Source: Camarhynchus parvulus
Taxonomy: Eukaryota; Chordata; Aves; Passeriformes; Thraupidae
Direction of reading: 5' to 3'
Assembly (NCBI RefSeq): GCF_901933205.1
Contig: NC_044590.1
Location: 14,163,501 to 14,227,500, forward strand
DNA length: 64,000 nucleotides
Positions 25,259 through 34,387 of this stretch are shown in pieces (the first letter of the stretch is position 1; every line of letters starts with the position of its first letter). Both the position numbers and the translations under genes were made by a program. The notes under the pieces are model-generated. The model saw nothing but the letters and a program-made list of their open reading frames with translations. It did not search any database and was not told the origin of the DNA.

Positions 25259-25270
25259 AGAAAGGGGGAA
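25259..25270 (+). other. Polypurine tract before the 3' LTR
   Basis: AGAAAGGGGGAA lies one base before the TG of the 3' LTR, the expected position for plus-strand DNA priming. Confidence 0.85.
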
Positions 25271-25271
25271 T

Positions 25272-25618
25272 TGTGACAGCTACAGCTGATCTGAAGCTGC
25301 ACAGATAAATTGGCCATAACAGACAGCAACTCAACCAGCCTAAGTTTGTTAGAGAATTGAAGTAAACAAGTCCTCGGGTATGATAATGATAGGTCGGATT
25401 CAAATCCAAACAGGGGATCCCAGCCAATCCCATTTAATTACGAATGCAGACATATCATCGGCCAGTGAGCTGGGTGGTGTTGAGATCCCAACCAATCAGG
25501 TGTGTAAGCACAGGAAATTTGAAGCCCCTATAAAAGGGGGCGCCCGACAATAAACTTTGGCTGCTGTCGCATGAATTTTGGTGTGTTCTGTCACATGCCT
25601 GTCTCCAAAACTGCGACA
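25272..25618 (+). repeat. 3' LTR of the class II ERV-like element
   Basis: Same length (347) as the 5' LTR with five substitutions (about 1.4 percent) and no gaps. It holds TATAAAA at 25,529-25,535 and AATAAA at 25,549-25,554. The low divergence marks a fairly recent insertion. Confidence 0.92.
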
Positions 25619-26974
25619 CCTTGACACCTCTCTGGGGCAAACAGAGTGTTCCCTCAGGCTCTCTGCAACAGTGGCTGCAGTCCAGCTCGGCCAGCAGAAC
25701 TTTTTAGCCTGTGTCTGCAATGGCCACAGCTCCCATGCAACACCAGAGCAGCTAAACCCAAACACAGGGGAACAGCGCCCAGCACCCCCTCCTGAGCTTC
25801 ATGCACTCTTAGGACCAGGCGAGATGGTGAGCTGACACACACCTGCCCAGGCCTGATTTCCCTGGGGACTGGGCATAGGTTGGACACTCCCAGATGCAGG
25901 AGAAAGCTGGCTTCACTGCCTCCCTCCCTCCAGTGCTGTGGTGGCAGGAAGGCCAGGAGCAGCCCTGCCACATGCAGGGTCAGCATCAGAAACAGCATCA
26001 GTCTTGGGTGGATGGGGCATTGCTGTAGCTCCTCAGGATAAGCATGCTGTGACAGCAAAGGGGGACAGGTTGAGGCTGCAGTCTGTGCCCTCCCCATGCT
26101 GCTCTAGCCATGGCACACTCAACAGAGCTCTCAGCTGTAGATGCTTTTTGGGCAGCCAACCATCAGCAGTTGTCCACTCCACAGTACCAGTAACAGGTGC
26201 CAAAGACCTCAAAAGTATTTGACAAGTGTTTTAAGACAGAAATCCCACAAACACCTGCCTTGCCTTTCCCGCCGGTACCATGCAAACTCCATACCATGAG
26301 GCATGAGCTGTCAGACTCGCTGGCACAAGGGCACAGTTGGCACTGCCGTCAGCCCACAGGCCAGCCCCAGTGACCCCTCCCCTACCTCACTGTCTCTCCC
26401 TCCCCAGCAGGAACACCAAAACTCAACAGGTCCTACAGGTTGGCAGTGCTCAGGGTGACCAACTCTGCATGCTGACACTGGTTCATGGTTCATGTCACCA
26501 CACTGAAAAGAAGAGGCAAAGGCTGCTAACTCTGATCCTGGCTACATGGCACAGGCCAGGCCATCCCGGCCCACATCTAAGTCAAGCCAGGTGGGAACAA
26601 GGAAAGGCACCCAGTGCCACAACATGAGCAGGGAGGAGTTTCATGGAATCTGTGAACAGGATGACACAGATTACAATCTTTCCCATTACAAAGCGTCATG
26701 GAGATGGTTTATTAACCTATATAATTTTGGAGGGTTTTGATTTGTTTTGTTTTGTGCCCAGGGGTGGCTGCTCTCCTGGCCCCATCCCCATTCTCCCTGG
26801 CTCTGGGACTATCACCATGAATGGGAGCCAGGCCGGGGTTTCCAGAGAGAGCTAGGGTCGAGGCGAGAGGCAGTTCTTCCCTTTTCCACACAAGCTGTTG
26901 GACTGACCACGCAACTGGTGTCTCTGACCAAAAATCAAAAAATCCTGCTATTTCTGTTGGGTTTGGTTTTTATC

Positions 26975-26996
26975 CTTTTTTTTTTTTTTTTTTTTG
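26975..26996. repeat. Poly-T tract
   Basis: An uninterrupted run of about 20 T inside the LTR-like repeat region. Confidence 0.85.
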
Positions 26997-27420
26997 CTTT
27001 GGCTCTGTGACTGGACTTGCCGGCTTGCTTTTTCTGCTGTTCTGCTGTGGGAAGCCCAGAGCCAATGGACAATGGGAATGTCCATGTAGCACAGAGACAT
27101 GGGAATACCCTTGTTTCCCTGCTGAGGGTTGCCCCCCTGCACAGTCCAGACCTAGAGACCAGCCAGTGCTGGTGAAAAATCCTGCAGAGCCTCTCTCTTG
27201 CCCTGCTCGGGAGCTGGGCTGCTGCTGTCCAGCACGCCCTGCCATGCCCCTGCTACTGCTCTGGGCTTTTTGCTACACTTTTTACCCCCAGGAGGTCTCA
27301 CAGTCCAGCTACAGCTGCAGAGCTTCGGCTACCTCTTGCTTGCTACCTCTGGGTGTGCCCACCCTGCCATTCCAGCTGCTGCTCAGAAGTTCCTGCTACA
27401 GTTCCTTTTGTCACCAGCCG

Positions 27421-27668
27421 GAGGTGCAGCGGGCCCGGCCGTCCCTGAGGGTTCCAAAGGCAGCCCCTTCTCCATCCCTTCCGCCAGCCCGCCCGCCATT
27501 GCCGTGCGCAGAGAGGCGGCCGAGCTCGCGCCACAGCGCCCCCTGCAGCCCCGGGGGAATCATCGCCCCGCCCTGCCCGGCCGGGAGCCAGCAGCGCCCC
27601 TGCTGGCTGTGCCCAGAACTGCACCGCAGGGGAAGGTGCCTGCAGCCGGGACAAGGCCGGCCCTGGGG
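27421..27668 (+). repeat. 248-bp GC-rich inverted repeat, left arm
   Basis: Begins GAGGTGCAGCGGG and ends GGCCCTGGGG. Its reverse complement occurs at 40,772-41,019 with one mismatch in 248 bases. It is CpG-dense, and similarity drops sharply outside it on both sides. Confidence 0.95.
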
Positions 27669-28351
27669 TTTGGGGGAGGGGGGGCAGGGTAGGGTTCCAC
27701 AATTTCAATATCTAGCATTTACTCAACTTTGTTTTTCTTTCTTTTTCTGTTCCTTGCAGGCACCCTTATTTTTTTTTGTTAATAACCCTTTGTTTTCAGT
27801 TTCACCATCTAGTATCCATTTCTCTCACTGGCTGAAGAAAAGGGTGCTACTGAAGCCCTTTCTCTTCAGAGGAAATGCTCATTACAGGGTGTTTTCTCCT
27901 GAAATTTGTCTCAAAACCAAGACACTAAGCCTGTCCTGTACAGTCCCTCCTGTACTGCTGCAAATGTGTTCAAGGAGGGCCCAGAAAATACAGCACAAGC
28001 TAGAAGACACATGCAGCTGCAATACAGCTGCTCTCCAGGAAGGACTGCATAGAGATTTCAAACCGAGTGGGTGCAACAGCTCAGAACAATTGTGCTGGGC
28101 TCCAACAGGGACCAGTCCCATCCCAAATAGCCAGATGTGTAGTAGACCTGGGTTTGGTTCATTTTTCACAGTGGTCTCTGTGCTGCAGGAGGCTCCAAGG
28201 TGCTCAGCTTACTCCTCCTTAGGAGCACATGAGCACACTGGTCTTCCCCCACCTGTCTCAGCTTGGCCCCCAGCAGGCCCTGCATCCCAACTGAGATGCT
28301 CCTATCCCAGCTCTCACTTCCCAGCCCTCTCCTCACAGGTTTTAAAAACAC

Positions 28352-28560
28352 CAAATCATAGAATATGCTGAGTTGGATCAGACCCATCAGGATCATCAAG
28401 TCCAACTTGTGGCCCTGCACATGTCACCCTAAGAATCCTGTCATGTGCCTGAAAGCATTGTTCAAACACTTCTTGAAATCAAACAGGCTTGGTGCTGTGA
28501 CCACTTCCCCGGGGAGCCTGTTTGACTGCTCAATCTATTTTCTGCTGGAGTAACCCAGAA
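28352..28560 (-). mobile_element. CR1 LINE 3' fragment
   Basis: Reads in reverse as a CR1 3' end: aaatcatagaatatgctgag, then atcatcaagtccaacttgtg, gtgctgtgaccacttccccg and ggggagcctgttt. The tail is at the left end. Confidence 0.8.
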
Positions 28561-29771
28561 GATGGATCTGGGGCGCTCCAGCTCTTGTGGGAACTAGCAC
28601 TCTCTTCCTGCTCTCTGTTTTCATTCCATCATTAAAAGGCTGTCAAGTCCCTCACAACCGCGGCAAGGCATGGGATGCCTCCTGTGCTCAGTGAGGTCTC
28701 CCTACTACTGCTTTGCCCCAAAGAATCACCCTGTGACGCTTAACTTTAAGTACCTGGCACACCCCAAGGGTTTTTGCAGGCCAGCCAACCTGCTGCTCCC
28801 AGAGCCAGAGCAGAACTTACACCACTCAAACAACTTCCAGGCTGTGGGCTGAGCCCTGGCACTTAGCATTACAACTCTAAGGTGCCTGTGCATGTCTCCA
28901 GCTGTGGGGACAGCACCAGGACAGAATCCAGCAGCACAGGACTTTCTCTAGGGAAGGAGAAAGGCTCACACATTGTCTGCACAGCAGCAAAACTTCTGGC
29001 AAGACAAGGTCAAGATAAATGCCTTGCTACAAGTTCCTCGTCATGGGGCTAGCCCAGGCTGGAAGTCTCTCGTTGCATGGCCCACAACAGGCCTATCACT
29101 CAACTCTAAGTTTTCAGGGCGCTTGTTTTTTTTTTTTAATAAAGAATAGAATAAAAAATATATTGTGCATCACACACGTTGAGTGGCCTATGGCCTATGG
29201 CCCAGCATGCTCATTGCCTTTTGAACAGTGTTAACTCAGGCAGCTGCAGCAGTTGAACGAGGGCTGGAGGATGCCCAGACATTGGTGCTGCGGTGAGTGG
29301 CTCAGCTCTGCTGCCTCCAGAGCCCAGCAAAGGGCTGCAGGGCCCTGCTGCCACCAGCCCTGGTGCTGTCACACAGCCCTGGTCCCTGCTCCCATGGGCT
29401 GCTGTTCTAGCACCACCCCACCTGCTCCTTCCCAGGCACCCAGCACTCAGGTAGGGCAGGATCTCAAGGAGGTGGCACTGGGCTGGCAGGACAAAGGCTG
29501 TGGGCAGGGAGGAGCAGCCAGTGCCAGGAGCCAGCTGCCCAGAGGAACCTTTAGCTTGGCTTCATGAGCCCCAGCAGCAGCGGTGGCAGGAGACCAAGCA
29601 CAGCTTCTTCACCAGGATAGGGAGCAGGCAGCTGGGCTCTGCCCCACATCCAGTGCTCCTAAGAGTGGCTGTGAGGGACAGGGATGTTCCTGGGCTCTCC
29701 AGCAGAAAGGAGAGCCAGGCCCCCACTGCCAAAGCAGCCTCTGACTGTAGTCTGACATTCTTCTTCCCAGA

Positions 29772-31481
29772 TGTATTGGTTTTGCATGGCCTGGTTTTAG
29801 GTAGCAGGGGTACCACAGAAGCTGCTGGAAACTTCCACTATGTCTGGGAGAGCCAATCCCTGGTGGCTCTGAAGATGGACATGCTGCTGGCCAAAGCTGG
29901 CCTAATTTGAGAGGTTGGTAACGCCTCTGTGATAACAGATTTAAGAAGAAAATCAAAACAAAGGTGCAGTTTTTTCTTTGAGTCCCAGAAGAGGAAGAGG
30001 TGAGAACATGTGAGGGACACAACATGGTGACACCAGGGTCAGGGGAGGAGGAGGGGGAGGAGGTGCTCCAGCTGCCAGAGCCAAGGTTCCTCTGCAGGCC
30101 GTGGTGAGGACCACAGTGAAGCAGCTGTGCCCCTGCAGCCCACAGGGATTCCCAGGGGATGCAGAGATGCAGCCACAGCCCATGGGGGAGATGCTCACAC
30201 TCAAGCGGGTGGATGCCTGGAGGAGGCTGTGATCCAGTGGGAGACGCGGTGGAGAGAGAGGGCCCCTGCTTCCAGGCTGGAGCAGCCTGTCCTTGCAGGA
30301 CTGCACCCCGTGGATGAGTGATCCACGCTGCAGCAGTTTTGGGAGGACTGTGTGCCCATGGGAGGGGCTCACGTTGCAGCAGTTTTGGGCAGACTGCTGC
30401 CCATGAGATTGGTAATCCATGCTGGAGAAATTCACAGAGAACTGTGGGAGGGACCTGTCCTACGGTGACGTTATGATGCTTGTATCCCCATTCATATGTT
30501 CTGTTTCTGCGGGATATTATGTTCCGTGCCTTTAAGACTGGCTTTGAATAGTGAAAGTTTTTTTTGGGTTTTTCTTATCAGGGACACAGAGACGGGCAGT
30601 CCTTAGTGCTGCTTTCGCTTTTTTTGCTTTTGCTTTTTTTGCTTTGCTCTCTCTTGCTCCTGCTTCTGCTTCACTTCTGCTTGCTTTTTTTGCTTCTGTT
30701 CATTAGCTAGTTTAGCTAAACAGTCCAGATTTCTTCCTGGACTGTTTTCTCCTCTCCTTTTTTTGACCATCTCGAACCAGCAACGGACTGGGACCCTGGA
30801 ACACCGAGAGTTTACACTCTGTGGCTGCAGCAGCTGCCCCAGCGCCAGAGGGACTGACTACAGAGAAACCCGCACCGCCCCCCGAGAGAGACTTTCTGAA
30901 TTTGTCATCTTTTTCAGAGTGGTGTCATCTGGTATTGTTCATTTTGTGTTCCGGGGGGGTGCTGTGCCTGTTAAATAAACAGGTTCTTTCCACTTCTCTC
31001 TGAGGAATCCTTCCCGAACCGGCTGGGGGGAGGGGCCATGTGGGTTTGCTTTCTGGAGGGGACCCCTTTGGAAATTTTTTACCAAATTTGCCCTAAACCA
31101 GGACAGGACCCCACGGTCTCACACAGGAGCAACTTCTCTCCCAGAGCAGTAGAAGAAAACCTTGAGTGATGAACTGACCAAACCCCCACACGCTGTTTCC
31201 CTGCACTGTTGGTGGGAAGGAGGGAGGGGCTGGGGGAAGAAAAGGTGTTTTAAGGGCTTATTTTACTTCTCATTATCCTACTCTGACTCTGTTAGTAATA
31301 AATTCACTTTGCAACTTTAAGTTGAGCCTGTTTTCCCCTTGAAGTATTTCTCGTGGTCCTTATCCCAACTCATGAACCCTTCACTATTTTTTTTCTCTCT
31401 TCTGCCCAGCTGAAGCAGGAGGGGTGAGCGAGCGACTTCTGTGGGTGCCTGGTGCTGTGCCAGCATCACACCCACCGTACA
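29772..31481 (+). mobile_element. Outer solo LTR, interrupted by a nested LTR
   Basis: The left part runs 29,772-30,455 and resumes at 31,106-31,481. It begins TGTATTGGTTTTGCATGG and ends CCGTACA, with a poly(A) signal AATAAA at 31,297-31,302. It resembles, from memory, a long avian ERVL-type LTR. Just before the break are three 47-base degenerate tandem units starting near 30,323, 30,370 and 30,417 (CTGCAGCAGTTTTGGG is the best-kept core). Excluding the insert and one copy of its 5-base duplication, the LTR is about 1,055 bases. I found no target duplication around the outer LTR, so it is old or its ends are slightly off. Confidence 0.75.
30456..31105 (+). mobile_element. Nested solo LTR with 5-bp target duplication
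   Basis: A 650-base LTR inserted into the outer LTR. It begins TGTCCTACGG and ends ACCAGGACA, giving perfect TGTCCT/AGGACA terminal inverted repeats. It is flanked by GGACC on both sides (30,451-30,455 and 31,106-31,110). It has a T/C-rich centre with GCTTTTTTTGC-type repeats and AATAAA at 30,974-30,979. The 5-base duplication fits ERVL-like or other 5-base integrators. It is the younger of the two and lies in the same orientation. Confidence 0.9.
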
Positions 31482-31554
31482 CCCCTGTATTTCCACAGAA
31501 CTAGAGCCATCTCTCTAGAGAAAATAAGGCTGGGATATCAGTTAGATCCAGAGG

Positions 31555-32392
31555 AGCCAGTTTAACCTCAAGATCCGCTTAGTCTGCTCAAGGGTAGGAA
31601 GGCTCTACAGAGACACCTGGAACAGACTCAATCAACAGGCTGAGGACAACTGCGTGAGGTTCAGAAAGGTGAAGTGTCAGGTCCTACACTCGGGTCACAG
31701 CAATCCCCTGCAGTTCCAGGCTGGGAGAGGAGTGGCTTGAAAATCATTTGGCAGAAAGGGACTGGGGGGTGCCAGCAGTGTGCCTAGGTAACCAAGGAGG
31801 TCAATGGCAAGAAGAGTATCGCCAGCAGGACTAGGGAAGTGACCAATCCCCTGCACTTGGCACTGGCGAGGCACCTTGACTACTATGTTCAATTTAGGGT
31901 CCCTCACTTCAAAAGGGGACAAAAGGACATTTTGGTCCTGGACCATGTCTAGCAAAGGGCAACATGGCTTGTGAGGGGTCTACAAAAAATGTTTTAGTAG
32001 GAATGGCTGAGGGAGCTGGGTTTGTTCAGTCTTGAAAAGAAAAGGCTCACAGGGGGAACTCACAGTTCCCTCCAAGTCTCTGACAGTAGGTTGTAGTGAG
32101 GTGAGGGCTGGTCTCTTTTGCTGTGCCTGCAGTGAGAGAACAAGAGTAAATGGCCTTAAGTTGAGACAGGGGAAATTCAGGTTAGATATCAGAAGAAAGT
32201 TTTTCACTGTTAAGACTGGTCAGGAACCAGAATAAGTTGCCAGGGAGGTGGAGTCACCATCCCAAAGTATTTAGGAAGGGACTAGATCGGGCACTAGGTG
32301 ATACCGTTTAGGGGTTGCAGTGGTAGTGCTGGGTGGACGATTGGACTTGATGATCTTAAAGGTCTCTTCCAACTTTGATGACTCAATGATTC
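31555..32392 (+). mobile_element. CR1 LINE, 3' portion
   Basis: About 840 bases of CR1 in plus orientation, 5'-truncated, covering the end of ORF2 and the 3'UTR. Recognisable marks include ttgttcagtcttgaaaagaa, the segment around ggttagatatcagaagaaag, and a 3' end with gatcttaaaggtctcttcca followed by the AATGATTCT tail at 32,384-32,392. The reverse transcriptase frame is broken by truncation and substitutions, so it is inactive. Confidence 0.88.
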
Positions 32393-32691
32393 TAACCAGG
32401 ATATGCACTCCAACCGTGTGCAAAGTCTTCCAAATGCAAGAAGAGGTCCTCCAAAGCCCCATAGGTGTCAGGAGAAAGCCCTTGGCCTCCTGTCTGCATA
32501 TAGAGCTGGTCGCAGAGAGGGCACCCCGAGAGGATGGCAGCACCCCAGCTCCTCGGGGGCCCTGCTCCAGCTCCCAGGGTGACATGCCATTCCAGTGTGT
32601 GGCAGGCTCCTTTGAATTGTGCTGCCAGGGGCCAGAGTCGCTGTGGCCAGCTGTGACCCCAGACACCAGGGAACCTCCGGCATGAAACACA

Positions 32692-32843
32692 CCGTACTAT
32701 CCATAACGCTCGCTTGGCTGAAGCATGGTGTTAATAATGCCACGGTTTGAGTCCAATCCCCATCCAGGCCATTCATTTAAGGGCTGGACTCAATGATACT
32801 TGTGGGTTCCTTCCAACTCAGAATATTCTGTAATTCTGTGATA
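32692..32843 (+). mobile_element. tRNA-Ile-derived SINE with CR1 tail (TguSINE1-like)
   Basis: The head resembles tRNA-Ile: GCTGAAGCATGG (A box region), GTTAATAATGCC with an AAT anticodon position, and GGTTTGAGTCCAATCCCC (B box). It is followed by a CR1-type tail (ggctggactcaatgatactt, then cttccaactcagaatattct) ending in ATTCTGTGAT. This head-tail joint is the hallmark of TguSINE1, known from passerines and mobilised by CR1. It is a strong clue to the host group. Promoter boxes are mutated and it is presumably inactive. Confidence 0.85.
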
Positions 32844-34358
32844 ATCCTGTGGAGCAAGCATCTCTTCCCATCATCTCCCAGGGGACAAGCTGGACAGGAG
32901 AAAAGGTACACAATCATGTCTGTCTCGTGCTGGTCTGCTCTTGCCTGTTGCATCCACAGCATGCCTGGCCTCAGAGCCAGGAACTTGTCCATCATCCTAA
33001 AGGGAAGCACACCACCTGCTAAGGAGCACCACCACACTGCTATGTGGATATATATGCACAAAGAACCCCACATAACAAGCTAATTCCATACTAATTAAGA
33101 ATTTGCAGATTAAAGAGGAGTTCTAATCTCAAATGAGACAGCCCAATTTTCTAAATAAGCTTATGGTTTTCATACAGAGATCAACATGTTCTCACCAGCA
33201 CATCATGCAAGCGCTGCAGGTTTACAGCCACAGTCACAAGTGGGGAGTTTCCATTCTACATGCTCAAATTTTTATGGTTTTTTACACCTTTTAACTGATG
33301 TGTGCCACACCCCCATTCTGCCAGCCTGCAACACCCCTGCACCAGGCAGGCATCAAGCACTTTCAGCAGCCAAGGACAAGTCCTCCATGAGGTCATGGCA
33401 CAACCTCCTCAGCAAGCCCCTAGCGCCAGGCACCATGCACACGCAGTGAGCACACCAACACTGCACCCACTGGCAGGCTGACCACACACTAGGAACTGTC
33501 TTGTTGCATTTCAAGAGACAAGCAGAGCAGTGCTGAAAGCAGTGCTTTGTCCTTCTCTGTGACCAGCCCAAGTTGCTGTGGCACAGCCTCTACACAGCAC
33601 CTGCTGCTAGCAATGACATTTTCAGTTATACAATTTGAGGCACATTAGGTTACTATCCTCCTCTCTTGAATTTATTTTTATTGTTCTGAAAGCACAAGCC
33701 ATCCTGACACCAGACTGAGTCCATATCATGCCATTATTTCCTTTTGCTCTTGCCTGGGCTCCTCCAGGAGTCGCAGCATCTGTGCAGAAGCCAAGAACAC
33801 CATCAGAAATTCCACAACTGAGCCAACACCAATCCAAGACTAAGCACTGACCATGTGTTCTCCCTCTTCTACCAGCCTTCCAATACGAGTGGCCAAAGTC
33901 TCTTCTGCAGCTGGAGGACTGATTTTCCCAGTTCAAAGGCTGAGGCTCACTAACATGTGCTCCCAGTATCCTCTGGACATGCACAGTACCCCAGCCATGC
34001 AGCCCCAACACCAGTACCACGAGCACTCTGTGAAAGCAACCACAGCTCCCTGGGAGGAGCGATCTGTCTCATTTGTACACACAGCTCCATCCAGCACACC
34101 TCCTGCAGAGTGGTTCACCTCTGTTTACCCTCGGAAATGAGAGATCTTCTCAATATGATCTTCAGAGAAAAACGGGCACTGAAAATCAGCTGAGAGCAAA
34201 GGCACAGAGAAGCCACAGTGGCTCCGACTAGTCAGCCTGTAAAGGGACAAGATCTCCAGGGCTTGAGAAGAACTTTTAACAGGCATTGCAGAAACACACT
34301 TGCCAAGTCTGGGAGAGGAGGTCAACATATGAAGAAAAAGGAATAAAGCTCTAGAGCG

Positions 34359-34387
34359 GTAACAGGGATAACAGGGTAACAGGGATA
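34359..34387. repeat. Short TAACAGGGA tandem repeat
   Basis: Three near-identical copies of about 9 bases (taacaggga, taacaggg, taacaggga). By chance the centre, 34,363-34,380, resembles the I-SceI homing-endonuclease site at 16 of 18 positions. Confidence 0.85.

Larger units (their letters stand above)
19035..25618 (+). mobile_element. Endogenous retrovirus-like element, probably non-autonomous
   Basis: A 6,584-base element with two 347-base LTRs in direct orientation (19,035-19,381 and 25,272-25,618) that differ at only five positions. A tRNA-Trp-type primer site follows the left LTR after two bases, and a purine tract precedes the right LTR. LTR layout (TATAAAA, then AATAAA about 20 bases on, just before R) and the Trp primer site are those of avian sarcoma-leukosis-like class II retroviruses. 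The 5,890-base interior has no visible gag, protease, reverse transcriptase, integrase or env; it is GC-rich to about 21.06 kb and then AT-rich and full of stops in all frames. It must have been copied by proteins of another element. It sits antisense in CHD6 intron 1. Confidence 0.88.
26730..27790 (+). mobile_element. GC-rich LTR-like repeat, copy A
   Basis: A segment with a T-rich left part and a very GC-rich right part. Its 27,240-27,670 portion matches, in opposite orientation, the region at 40,772-41,284. Within it, 27,421-27,668 is almost identical to the partner, while the rest is only moderately similar. It also holds a single degenerate copy (about 27,247-27,283) of the 34-base unit that is repeated four times in the partner. 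Composition and modular layout suggest an LTR of an endogenous retrovirus, but I cannot fix TG/CA ends. A long open frame (26,821-28,371) crosses the repeat and runs into unrelated sequence, so it is not a gene. Confidence 0.55.

Noticed and set aside
24629..25271. Possible second LTR starting TGTGGGGTGG
   Set aside because: It follows a purine tract, but I could not find a matching CA end, poly(A) signal or a partner copy in the window. Kept only as an observation.
26821..28371. 516-codon open frame on the plus strand
   Set aside because: It crosses a poly-T tract, the GC-rich repeat and unrelated sequence after it. The product is low-complexity with no known domain. Chance frame over repeats.
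32701..32762. Functional tRNA-Ile gene
   Set aside because: The A and B box regions are mutated, the acceptor stem does not pair, and a CR1 tail follows. It is a SINE head.
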